A stretch of DNA of 11,614 nucleotides. Source: Bacteroidales bacterium. Its GTDB lineage: Bacteria; Bacteroidota; Bacteroidia; Bacteroidales; ML635J-15. The stretch spans positions 1-11,614 of the forward strand of contig JALOAQ010000092.1 of NCBI GenBank assembly GCA_023228725.1. Reading direction: 5' to 3'. A program made the position numbers and the translations under genes. The notes under the pieces are model-generated. The model saw only the letters and a program-made list of their open reading frames with translations, searched no databases and had not been told where the DNA came from. Position 1 is the first letter of the stretch; every line of letters starts with the position of its first letter. This document shows, piece by piece, positions 1 through 6,165 of the stretch.

Positions 1-115
1 ATAGCATACTTACTACTTCGAGGGATTCTATGCCAAAACTTCTACCATAAGGTTTAAAACCCTTTATTGTTGGTGGGTTTAAAAGTTTTCTATATCTTCT
101 TTTTCTGTATCTCAT
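1..115 (-). CDS. DUF134-family predicted DNA-binding protein, N-terminal fragment
   Basis: The 5' end of a minus-strand gene that runs off the left edge; 38 codons are visible from the ATG at 113-115. The peptide begins with a very basic stretch (MRYRKRRYRK), then NPPTIKGFKPYG and a segment leading to EVVSML. A basic N-terminus followed by a PP...GFKPYG/GFKPxG block is the start of DUF134 proteins, small predicted helix-turn-helix regulators that in many genomes sit beside NifX/NifB-like iron-molybdenum-cluster binding proteins (family knowledge). The helix-turn-helix lies beyond the window, so the assignment rests on the N-terminal signature alone. Its promoter region carries two inverted repeats around a TATCTTTG box, so autoregulation is plausible (inference). 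Confidence 0.72.
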   Translation of the reverse strand, partial: MRYRKRRYRKLLNPPTIKGFKPYGRSFGIESLEVVSML

Positions 116-119
116 TTTA

Positions 120-158
120 GAACATTTGTTCATTGCAAAGATAGTGAACATATGTTCA
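120..158 (-). promoter_or_regulatory. Promoter with paired inverted-repeat operators upstream of the DUF134 gene
   Basis: On the minus strand TATCTTTG (136-143) is an exact match to the Bacteroidota -7 box TAnnTTTG and lies about 20 bases before the DUF134 start codon. GAACATTTGTTC (120-131) and the perfect 14-bp palindrome TGAACATATGTTCA (145-158) flank this box, one on each side, centres 26 bp apart. No good -33 TTG is seen at the usual distance (TTT at 164-166 on the minus strand). The half-site TGAACA...TGTTCA resembles operators of ArsR/SmtB-type metal sensors, but the binding protein is not identifiable here. Confidence 0.6.
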
Positions 159-242
159 TTTGTAAAATTAATTTAAGGAATTTTTGCATTATTCTACTTG
201 ATTAGTAATTGTGTCTATAAAATACTTAAAGATTTATATAAA

Positions 243-1184
243 TTATTGGTAAAATAATATTCCTTGTCTGATTTTTTGCTCTTTCATTCTTTTTTCTAGA
301 ATATGGCTTATTTCAAAATTCTTTTTTCCTTGCCAATTTGGGTAAATTATCATTTCTTTTGGCGATTCGCTTGTAAATCTTTCTACAACAATATTTGGAT
401 TTAAGTAGCTTAAAAATTTTGTAATCAAATCAATATAATTATTCAAATCTAAATTATAAAACAGTTCTGGTTGATTTTCATAAATTTTGGCAAGTTTTGT
501 TTTCTTTAAGACTTGCATTTGGTGAATTTTTAAAGTTTGAATATTTAATTTTGATATTTCTTTAGCATGATTAAAAAAATCTTGTTCATTTTCACCAGGC
601 AGTCCAATAATTAAATGCAAACCACAATTAATTTCAAATTTATTTGTAAGTTTTACTGCTTGAACTGTTTTTTCCCAGCTATGACCACGGTTAATAAAAT
701 TTAAACTTTCATTTTTTGTTGATTCTGCTCCATATTCTATGCTTAAATACTTATTTTTGGTAATTTCTTTGAGCATTTTTAAAATATTTTCATCAATACA
801 ATCTGGACGTGTAGCAATAACTAAGCCTATAACACCATTTACAGAAAGAGCTTTTAAATATAATTTTTTTAGTTTTTCTATTTCGCCATAAGTATTTGTA
901 TAAGATTGAAAGTATGCTAAATATTTTTGCGTTTTATATTTTTTACTAAAAAACTCTATACCTATTTTTAATTGTTCAGATACAGATAGCTTTGGTGTGC
1001 AATAAAAAGGAGAAAAACTTTCGTTTGTGCAATAAATACAAGCATCTCGGGATATTTTTCCATCACGGTTTGGACAAGTAAAACCTGCGTCAACAGAAAT
1101 TTTTTGCACTCGCATTCCAAATATACGTTTTATATATGAAGAATAATCATTCCAAGGTAATTCTATATTTTGTTGATTTTGCAT
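243..1184 (-). CDS. YhcC-like radical SAM protein (TIGR01212-type)
   Basis: A 313-aa radical S-adenosylmethionine protein. The 4Fe-4S binding cysteines are C37, C49 and C52, in a CPNRDG-x7-CIYC arrangement. This C-x11-C-x2-C spacing, with CPNRDG, is the hallmark of the YhcC/TIGR01212 group rather than the classical CxxxCxxC. Further family blocks follow: YFQSYTNTYG near residues 91-100, GLVIATRPDCID near 120-130, YGAESTKNESL near 150, INRGHSWE, and HLIIGLPGE near 190. Full length for the family, cytoplasmic, with no signal peptide. The reaction of this family is not established to my knowledge. The start codon lies 2 bp after the rhomboid stop codon, so the two are almost surely co-transcribed. 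The short gap 116-242 between its stop and the DUF134 gene holds that gene's control region. Confidence 0.9.
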   Translation of the reverse strand: MQNQQNIELPWNDYSSYIKRIFGMRVQKISVDAGFTCPNRDGKISRDACIYCTNESFSPFYCTPKLSVSEQLKIGIEFFSKKYKTQKYLAYFQSYTNTYGEIEKLKKLYLKALSVNGVIGLVIATRPDCIDENILKMLKEITKNKYLSIEYGAESTKNESLNFINRGHSWEKTVQAVKLTNKFEINCGLHLIIGLPGENEQDFFNHAKEISKLNIQTLKIHQMQVLKKTKLAKIYENQPELFYNLDLNNYIDLITKFLSYLNPNIVVERFTSESPKEMIIYPNWQGKKNFEISHILEKRMKEQKIRQGILFYQ

Positions 1185-1186
1185 TT

Positions 1187-1849
1187 TTAGTTTAAAAGTT
1201 TATCCTTATTTTGAGTCTCATCTACTAACCAGTATTGATCTTCGTCTAAATCCTCGTCATCATCCGGCAAGCTTTCTGTTGGCGGTGTAAAAATTATTGC
1301 TAAAATTAGGCCTGTGATAAAACCAGATAAATGACCTTCCCAACTTATTTTTTCGTTTATCGGAAACATTCCCCATATCATGCTTCCATATAAAAAAACA
1401 ATAATTAATGTAATAGCCATTCTTCTAATATTTTTACCAATTAAACCAGCTGTAAATAAATATCCGGCAAACGCATAAATCATTGCAGATGCTCCAATAT
1501 GAATACTTTCTCTACCAATTAACCAAGTAAAAATACCACTTAAAAAATATGATAAAATAAATAATAATATAGCTCTGTCGTTATGAAAATAAAAAAGCAT
1601 TGAACCTAAAATAATAAAGCTAACTGTGTTTGCAATAATATGTTCTGAACCGCCGTGTAAAAAAGGCATAGTTAAAATTCCATACCATTGTCTGAAATCT
1701 CTTGGTAATAAACCATATTGAGCAAAATTAATATTTAGAGATTTTTCTAAAGCGAAAATTAGCCATGCTAAAAACATAAAACTCGCAGGTATTACAATTG
1801 CAAGTAACATTTTTTTCAATTCTGTTTTAGAATTAGTTTGCTCTATCAT
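1187..1849 (-). CDS. Rhomboid-family intramembrane serine protease
   Basis: A 220-aa polytopic membrane protein with about six hydrophobic segments. The rhomboid active site is complete: the oxyanion-side HGGSEHIIANT (H70, N74) after the loop-1 region, the nucleophile S121 in GASA, and the catalytic base H173 in GHLSG on the last transmembrane helix. Rhomboids cleave transmembrane substrates inside the inner membrane; the substrate here is unknown. The C-terminus ends in an unusual soluble acidic tail (DDDEDLDED, about 196-204). It is first gene of a two-gene unit with the radical SAM gene. The start is uncertain: Met1 lies only 4 bases after a perfect TAnnTTTG box, which would make the message nearly leaderless, while Met14 (codon at 1808-1810), directly before the first hydrophobic helix, is an alternative. 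Confidence 0.9.
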   Translation of the reverse strand: MIEQTNSKTELKKMLLAIVIPASFMFLAWLIFALEKSLNINFAQYGLLPRDFRQWYGILTMPFLHGGSEHIIANTVSFIILGSMLFYFHNDRAILLFILSYFLSGIFTWLIGRESIHIGASAMIYAFAGYLFTAGLIGKNIRRMAITLIIVFLYGSMIWGMFPINEKISWEGHLSGFITGLILAIIFTPPTESLPDDDEDLDEDQYWLVDETQNKDKLLN

Positions 1850-1853
1850 TCTG

Positions 1854-1861
1854 CAAAGTTA
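1854..1861 (-). promoter_or_regulatory. Bacteroidota-type -7 promoter box for the rhomboid gene
   Basis: TAACTTTG on the minus strand is an exact TAnnTTTG match, ending 4 bases before the annotated ATG at 1849. With initiation about 7 bases from the box centre, transcription would start at or next to the start codon. No TTG is present 19-20 bases further upstream, so the -33 element is missing or weak. Confidence 0.5.
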
Positions 1862-1902
1862 AAAATAATTTAAAATTTAAAGACTTTGGAATATAGAAAT
1901 TG

Positions 1903-1979
1903 CTTCTCGTTTTTCGCTATGCTCAAAAAAAGTTGAAAGTCTATAAAGTCGAAAGTCGAAAGGGCTTCTCGCATTTCGC
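1903..1979. repeat. Intergenic direct repeat, copy 1
   Basis: Starts CTTCTCGTTTTTCGCTATGC, passes through a run of A, then GTTGAAAGTC-TATAAAGTC and GAAAGTC-type heptamers, and ends CTTCTCGCATTTCGC. The core 1932-1979 matches 2167-2214 at 46 of 48 positions. The unit itself contains short tandem GAAAGTC motifs and begins and ends with the same CTTCTCG...TTTCGC phrase. It is noncoding on either strand as far as can be judged. Confidence 0.8.
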
Positions 1980-1997
1980 TTCGCTCAATGCTCGAAG
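1979..1997. repeat. Small hairpin at the end of repeat copy 1
   Basis: CTTCG (1979-1983) pairs with CGAAG (1993-1997) around a 9-base loop. It sits at the junction between the first direct repeat and the large palindrome. Confidence 0.4.
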
Positions 1998-2002
1998 AGA
2001 AA

Positions 2003-2074
2003 CAACCACTAATTTCACTAATTTACACTAATTTTTGTTTTATTATTCGTGAAAATTCGTGTAATTTGTGGTTG
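2003..2074. repeat. 72-bp near-palindrome with 30-base arms
   Basis: The left arm 2003-2032 begins CAACCAC and contains CACTAATTT-like phrases three times. The right arm 2045-2074 contains ATTCGTG-like phrases and ends GTGGTTG. By hand alignment 25 of 30 arm positions are complementary, around a 12-base loop (2033-2044). Phrases such as ATTCGTG/AATTTGTGG recur in intergenic DNA of many Bacteroidota (recollection, not checked). It could fold as a long hairpin in RNA or single-stranded DNA. It is too AT-rich and too far from a gene end to be called a terminator. Confidence 0.75.
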
Positions 2075-2129
2075 ATATTTTGTTTCGAAGTTGGCAAGCC
2101 TGCGAGTCATACGAGAAACTTTGATATTA

Positions 2130-2214
2130 CTTCTTCGCATTTCGCTACGCTTAAAAAAAGTTTAAAGTTGAAAGTCTATAAAGTTGAAAGTCGAAAGTGC
2201 TTCTCGCATTTCGC
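2130..2214. repeat. Intergenic direct repeat, copy 2
   Basis: Second copy of the 1903-1979 unit in the same orientation, 235 bases downstream. It has a few extra bases in the A-run (AAAAAAAGTTTAAAGTTG), then the same GTTGAAAGTCTATAAAG core and the same CTTCTCGCATTTCGC end. Between the copies lie the palindrome and a GGCAAGCC-containing stretch (about 2082-2119) bounded by GTTTC and GAAAC. Together with the rest of 1850-2347 no credible gene is seen: a 77-codon open frame at 1988-2221 is built entirely from these repeats. Confidence 0.8.
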
Positions 2215-2287
2215 CCTCTAATAACTAAATATTAAGCACTAAGCACAAACCACACACCAATTTAATGTTAAAGAATATATTTTAGTT

Positions 2288-2319
2288 TTTGTTTTATTAA
2301 TTTCTTAGTTCTATCTTTG
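2288..2319 (+). promoter_or_regulatory. serA promoter (TTTG-20-TATCTTTG)
   Basis: TTTG at 2288-2291 and TATCTTTG at 2312-2319 are separated by 20 bases. This is an excellent match to the Bacteroidota primary-sigma consensus (-33 TTG, -7 TAnnTTTG, spacing about 19-21). It predicts transcription starting near 2325 and a leader of about 20-25 bases before the ATG at 2348. Confidence 0.75.
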
Positions 2320-2347
2320 AAAAAAATGTAATTTAAAATTTTAGAAT

Positions 2348-3271
2348 ATGAAAAAAGTATTAATTGCTACTGAAAAACCCTTCGCAAAAGAAGCTGTTGA
2401 CAGTATTGAAAGCATTGGAAAAAATGTTGGTTATGAAGTTGTGAAATTAGAAAAATACACTACAAAAGAAGAATTATTAGCTGCTGTTGCTGATGTTGAC
2501 GCAATGATTATTCGTAGTGATAAAGCAGATAGAGATGTTATTAACGCAGGAAAAAATTTGAAAATTATTGTTAGAGCCGGTGCAGGTTATGATAATATTG
2601 ATTTAGTAGCTGCAAGTGAAAAAGGTGTAGTTGCAATGAACACACCAGGACAAAACTCTAATGCTGTTGCTGAATTAGCTTTCGGTATGATGGTTTATAA
2701 TGCTCGTGCAAGTTTTAATGGAAGTTCAGGAACTGAATTGAGAAACAAAACTATTGGTATTCACGCTTATGGTAATGTAGGAAAATATGTTGCTAAAATT
2801 GCTAAAGGTTTTGGTATGGAAGTTTATGCTTACGACCCATTTGTTAAAGCTGAAGATATTGAAGCTGACGGTGTTAAAGCTTTAAATTCTGTTGAAGAAT
2901 TATACAAAACTTGCCAATATATTTCTTTACATATTCCAGCAAACGACAAAACTAAAAAATCAATAAATGCTGATTTGCTAGGTTTAATGCCAAAAAATGC
3001 TTGCTTAGTAAATACTGCACGTAAAGAAGTTATTGACGAAGAATCTATAGTTAAATTTATGGAAGAAAGACAAGATTTTAGCTATGTATCAGACGTAGCT
3101 CCAGACAATGCTGCTGTTTATGCAGACAAATTTGCTGGAAGATATTTCTTTACTCCTAAAAAAATGGGTGCTCAAACTGCAGAAGCAAATATTAATGCAG
3201 GTATAGCTGGTATTAATCAAATTATTGACTTTTTTGAAAAAGGAGATATTAGATTTAAAGTAAATAAGTAG
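2348..3271 (+). CDS. serA: D-3-phosphoglycerate dehydrogenase (short, Bacteroides-type)
   Basis: A 307-aa D-isomer-specific 2-hydroxyacid dehydrogenase that oxidises 3-phosphoglycerate to 3-phosphohydroxypyruvate, the first step of phosphorylated serine synthesis; cytoplasmic. Visible blocks are RAGAGYDNID (76-85), NTPGQNSNAVAEL (98-110), the Rossmann loop GIHAYGNVG (137-145), SLHIPAND (193-200) and NTARKEVIDEE with the substrate-binding R225. There is no C-terminal ACT domain, so serine feedback through ACT is not expected. Two features depart from the textbook enzyme: the dinucleotide loop has Ala (A140) where the first Gly of GxGxxG normally sits, and the usual catalytic His (as in HIGAST) is replaced by Lys in TPKKMGAQTAEA (269-280). 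From memory the same motif is typical of Bacteroidota SerA. It stands alone, without serC in view, and ends in tandem TAG-TAG stops before its own terminator. Confidence 0.9.
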   Translation: MKKVLIATEKPFAKEAVDSIESIGKNVGYEVVKLEKYTTKEELLAAVADVDAMIIRSDKADRDVINAGKNLKIIVRAGAGYDNIDLVAASEKGVVAMNTPGQNSNAVAELAFGMMVYNARASFNGSSGTELRNKTIGIHAYGNVGKYVAKIAKGFGMEVYAYDPFVKAEDIEADGVKALNSVEELYKTCQYISLHIPANDKTKKSINADLLGLMPKNACLVNTARKEVIDEESIVKFMEERQDFSYVSDVAPDNAAVYADKFAGRYFFTPKKMGAQTAEANINAGIAGINQIIDFFEKGDIRFKVNK

Positions 3272-3289
3272 TAGAATTTTCATAAGAAC

Positions 3290-3321
3290 AAAAAAGCTCT
3301 TCAGAGATGGGGAGCTTTTTT
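3290..3321 (+). terminator. Rho-independent terminator of serA
   Basis: AAAAAAGCTC (3290-3299) pairs with GAGCTTTTTT (3312-3321) around a 12-base loop, followed by more T residues (to 3323). It lies about 18 bases after the serA stop. The stem is A/T-heavy at its base with a GCTC/GAGC core. Confidence 0.8.
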
Positions 3322-3352
3322 TTATTGTGTGCATATGTCGCGTAATAAGATG

Positions 3353-3389
3353 AAAACAAGGCTAATCTAAAATGAATCAGCCTTGTTTT
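3353..3389 (-). terminator. Terminator of the minus-strand secreted-protein cluster
   Basis: A perfect 11-bp inverted repeat AAAACAAGGCT / AGCCTTGTTTT (3353-3363 and 3379-3389) with a 15-base loop, 13 bases past the stop codon of the beta-helix frame. On the minus strand it ends in TTTTC. Because it also begins with A residues it may act in both directions, backing up the serA terminator. Confidence 0.75.
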
Positions 3390-3402
3390 AAACATTTTAT
3401 AT

Positions 3403-5979
3403 TTATTTTACAATCACAGTCTGAGTATCTATTATTTTATTATCTTGGATATAAACAACTTTATAATAACCTGTTTTTAAACCAGTAATATTTATTTCAT
3501 TTAATCTTTCTTTTATTGATGTTAACCTTTTTACAGTTTGTCCAACAGAATTGATAATACGTATTTCACAATTATTACTTGATGTTAGTAATTTGATTTT
3601 GAAATTACCTTGATTAGGATTAGGTATTATTTCAAATGAATTCTCTATTGAAAGTTCTTTATTGTTAAAAGAATCGTCATATACTTCGTCATCATATCCA
3701 ATAATATTTTGTTGTGTTTTTTTTGTAGAATAACAATTTTCACAATCTTCTATTGCTATAAAAAACTCATCAATATTGATTAGCCCTTCATATGCAGCTT
3801 TTTCAGCATTTATTTTACATAACCATGTTTGTATATGCTCCATTTCTGATTGATTTTGTTCATTTGAAAAATCATACAATAAATTTTCAAGGCAACTAAT
3901 TGCATCATCATAATTGCCTATTATTCTATATAATAGAGGAATATCCAAGCTATACTCGTAATAATCAGTATATGATAAATTAGGATTTGCAACAAGATTT
4001 TCATTTAAAAGAATAATTTTTTCAATCCCATTAATAAATGATTGATTATCTTTATCATTATTTATGAATGAGTAAAAATCAGATATAATACTATGTAAAT
4101 CACTATAAGCAATGTCCATATAGTGTTTAACTTCTGAATTGTCTGAATCAGTCCAAGCATTACAACTTAATATTAGATTTGAATATTCTTCAATAATAGT
4201 TAAAAATGCAGTTTCAGAATTAATGTTTTTAGATTGCTGTTGTAAATAGCTGACAGCTTCATCTAAAGGCATTGTTTGTTCTGATATAGTTACTGTAGGT
4301 AAATTATTGTTAGTTGTTTCTTCCAAAATATATTCAGATGAAGTTCTGATTAGTATTGGTGGTAGAAAATGACATGCAATAGATAAAGGATTACTGTCCC
4401 ATACCTCTACAGGCATAGGTGGTTTATTCCCTTGGTAAGTACGTAAATAGTAGTTATCTAAATATACGGGCGTTGCATTATGATTACTTTCCCATCTATT
4501 ATGTTCTGCTCTAATTGGTCTAATGGCTGGTGTCCTTCCATATAAAGTATAATTGTCATTCATAGCTTGCAATTGATTGTATTTCTTGTATAAACTTACT
4601 CCACCATAATTTAGGTAAATAGTAGTAATATTATTTGATAAATCACAAGCATATGGTTTGATCATAGTTCCATTTGATGTTCTAACGCCATACCTATTCC
4701 CATTAATATCAACACATTCCATATTTACATCAAATGCACCATTAGTAATTACACCATCTGTATTGTTTGATTGGATAAAAACATCTTCCATATTAATGTG
4801 TGCGCCATTACTTCCAAGATAGTAAATTCCACTTCCGTTATTGCTTATGTTACAATCAGTGAAATCTGATACAAAACTCATTCCATCACAATATATACCA
4901 TAATTAGTATTATTTACCACATTACAATTTGTTAGATTCAAACCTTTTCCATAAATATTGATTCCTTGAGTGTTTCTTCTAAAAGTACTATTTGTAATGA
5001 AAAGTGCAGCTCCGTCAGCCCAAGTAAGATTTCCATAAAGACCATAACACCCATACTCAAAAATAGAATTATTGATAGTAACATTAGATTGTCCAATAAA
5101 TAAAAAGCTTCTATGATTATTATGTGCACCTGTTGTTGAAGTAACTTTCACATTATTAAATGTTACTGGATATGAATGATCAGTTTGCATTCTTTTTTCA
5201 TAGCCCATTTCAATTTTGCAGTTTTGGAAAGTAAGTGATGAAAGTTTTGGTAAATGGACTGTGTTTTGTTGTATTTCTAAAACCTTGTGCGATTGCCCAT
5301 TTCCAGAAAATAACATAGAAGCACCTGTGCCTGCAGTAATATTATATGTGTTATCAGGTCCAGGATTGCTAAATTTGATATAGCCGTTGCCGGTGAAGGT
5401 GAAATGGGCGTTTTGTCCAATATGTAAATTGCCAAATATTTCAAGAATAGAGTTTGAGCTATTTAATTCTATAATGCTACCATTATTGTAAATTATTTGC
5501 CCACCTTCCTCAATTATTACTTGACCTGTTCCATAAATTTCAAGAATGCCTTCATCGTTAATTATTAATGTTCCTCCATCTTTGATTCTTAAAACAGAGC
5601 CAGTATTGACAACAATTTTTCCAAATCCACTACCTATATCTAATACAGACCCATTGTTAATTTCCAATTCAGCAGTTTTTGAGCCATCTATTGCTCCTAA
5701 TTCTATTTTCCCATTTCTTATAATAAGGTCAACTCCACCACATGTATAAAACACACCTATTGTTGCATTATTGCATTGTGCATCTTGTGAATTTAAGTAG
5801 ATATTATTTTGACCATTTAAAGTTCCATCTAAATTATAACCTATCCAATAATTATCTGTTATAGCTAAAGAGATGTTTGGACATGCATTAAAATAATGAC
5901 TATGTCTTCTATAATTTGGCAAACTTATAGAGTAAATGTCTGTCCATGTTTGTATTAATGTATTTAAAGGATATTCCAT
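3403..5979 (-). CDS. Beta-helix and T9SS sorting-domain half of a frameshifted secreted metallopeptidase
   Basis: Annotated from its first ATG this frame is 858 aa, but it is very probably the 3' part of the gene that begins at 7997. It has no signal peptide, no start codon (ATG, GTG or TTG) further upstream, and stays open back to 6165. Order of parts: a low-complexity beta-rich region with repeated IxxGGxLxI-type turns (about 80-210), then parallel beta-helix-like rungs rich in Asn and Gly (about 250-470, e.g. DCNISNNGSGIYY), then an alpha-helical, TPR-like region (about 550-760, e.g. YRIIGNYDDAISCLENLL), and a T9SS type A sorting domain (about 782-858, opening FEIIPNPNQGNFKI and ending GYYKVVYIQDN...TVIVK). 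A protein with this tail is exported through the outer membrane and normally anchored to the surface or released. Ligand or substrate is unknown. Confidence 0.75.
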   Translation of the reverse strand: MEYPLNTLIQTWTDIYSISLPNYRRHSHYFNACPNISLAITDNYWIGYNLDGTLNGQNNIYLNSQDAQCNNATIGVFYTCGGVDLIIRNGKIELGAIDGSKTAELEINNGSVLDIGSGFGKIVVNTGSVLRIKDGGTLIINDEGILEIYGTGQVIIEEGGQIIYNNGSIIELNSSNSILEIFGNLHIGQNAHFTFTGNGYIKFSNPGPDNTYNITAGTGASMLFSGNGQSHKVLEIQQNTVHLPKLSSLTFQNCKIEMGYEKRMQTDHSYPVTFNNVKVTSTTGAHNNHRSFLFIGQSNVTINNSIFEYGCYGLYGNLTWADGAALFITNSTFRRNTQGINIYGKGLNLTNCNVVNNTNYGIYCDGMSFVSDFTDCNISNNGSGIYYLGSNGAHINMEDVFIQSNNTDGVITNGAFDVNMECVDINGNRYGVRTSNGTMIKPYACDLSNNITTIYLNYGGVSLYKKYNQLQAMNDNYTLYGRTPAIRPIRAEHNRWESNHNATPVYLDNYYLRTYQGNKPPMPVEVWDSNPLSIACHFLPPILIRTSSEYILEETTNNNLPTVTISEQTMPLDEAVSYLQQQSKNINSETAFLTIIEEYSNLILSCNAWTDSDNSEVKHYMDIAYSDLHSIISDFYSFINNDKDNQSFINGIEKIILLNENLVANPNLSYTDYYEYSLDIPLLYRIIGNYDDAISCLENLLYDFSNEQNQSEMEHIQTWLCKINAEKAAYEGLINIDEFFIAIEDCENCYSTKKTQQNIIGYDDEVYDDSFNNKELSIENSFEIIPNPNQGNFKIKLLTSSNNCEIRIINSVGQTVKRLTSIKERLNEINITGLKTGYYKVVYIQDNKIIDTQTVIVK

Positions 5980-6165
5980 TCTGAAATACCCAGTTTCATG
6001 TTTATTTATATCATCACATAGAAAATCCGTAGTTAACCCATTAACAGAGACTTCATTATTATAAGAATCAATATCCCAAAGTATCTTATTTTGCCTAAAT
6101 GTTTTACTTACTTTTGCTTTACTTTCACAATAAACTTTTCTAAATAGTGACCTATATGACGTAAA
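5980..6165 (-). other. Frameshift junction between the peptidase and beta-helix frames
   Basis: In the beta-helix frame every codon from 6165 down to the ATG at 5979 is sense, and the stretch reads like ordinary protein (KTFRQNKILWDIDS, then VSVNGLTTDFLCDD, then HETGYFR). The peptidase frame is open until its TAA at 6108-6110. The downstream frame is -1 relative to the upstream one. Adding one A to the AAAA run around 6112-6115 would join them as ...KVKQKVSKTFRQ.... A single-base loss there, real or from assembly, explains the structure. No canonical X-XXY-YYZ slippery heptamer is present, so programmed slippage is less likely. Confidence 0.7.

Noticed and set aside
1903..2214. CRISPR array from regularly repeated GAAAGTC and CTTCTCG phrases
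   Set aside because: Only two long copies 235 bases apart, the short motifs are tandem without unique spacers of constant length, and there are no cas genes.
1988..2221. 77-codon open frame on the plus strand
   Set aside because: It is made wholly of the palindrome and the second direct repeat, its peptide is low in any family-like pattern, and the same bases recur outside it as noncoding repeat.
3089..3334. 81-codon minus-strand frame opposite the end of serA
   Set aside because: Overlaps conserved serA coding sequence and crosses the serA terminator; no independent start signal or family feature.
5546..5749. 67-codon plus-strand frame inside the beta-helix region
   Set aside because: Antisense shadow of a long, well-supported coding frame; its Pro-rich peptide mirrors the repeated turns of the beta-helix on the other strand.
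6108..6128. Programmed -1 ribosomal frameshift joining the two peptidase frames
   Set aside because: The sequence around the stop (AAG CAA AAG TAA) is not an X-XXY-YYZ heptamer and no obvious stimulatory hairpin follows, so an indel is the simpler explanation.
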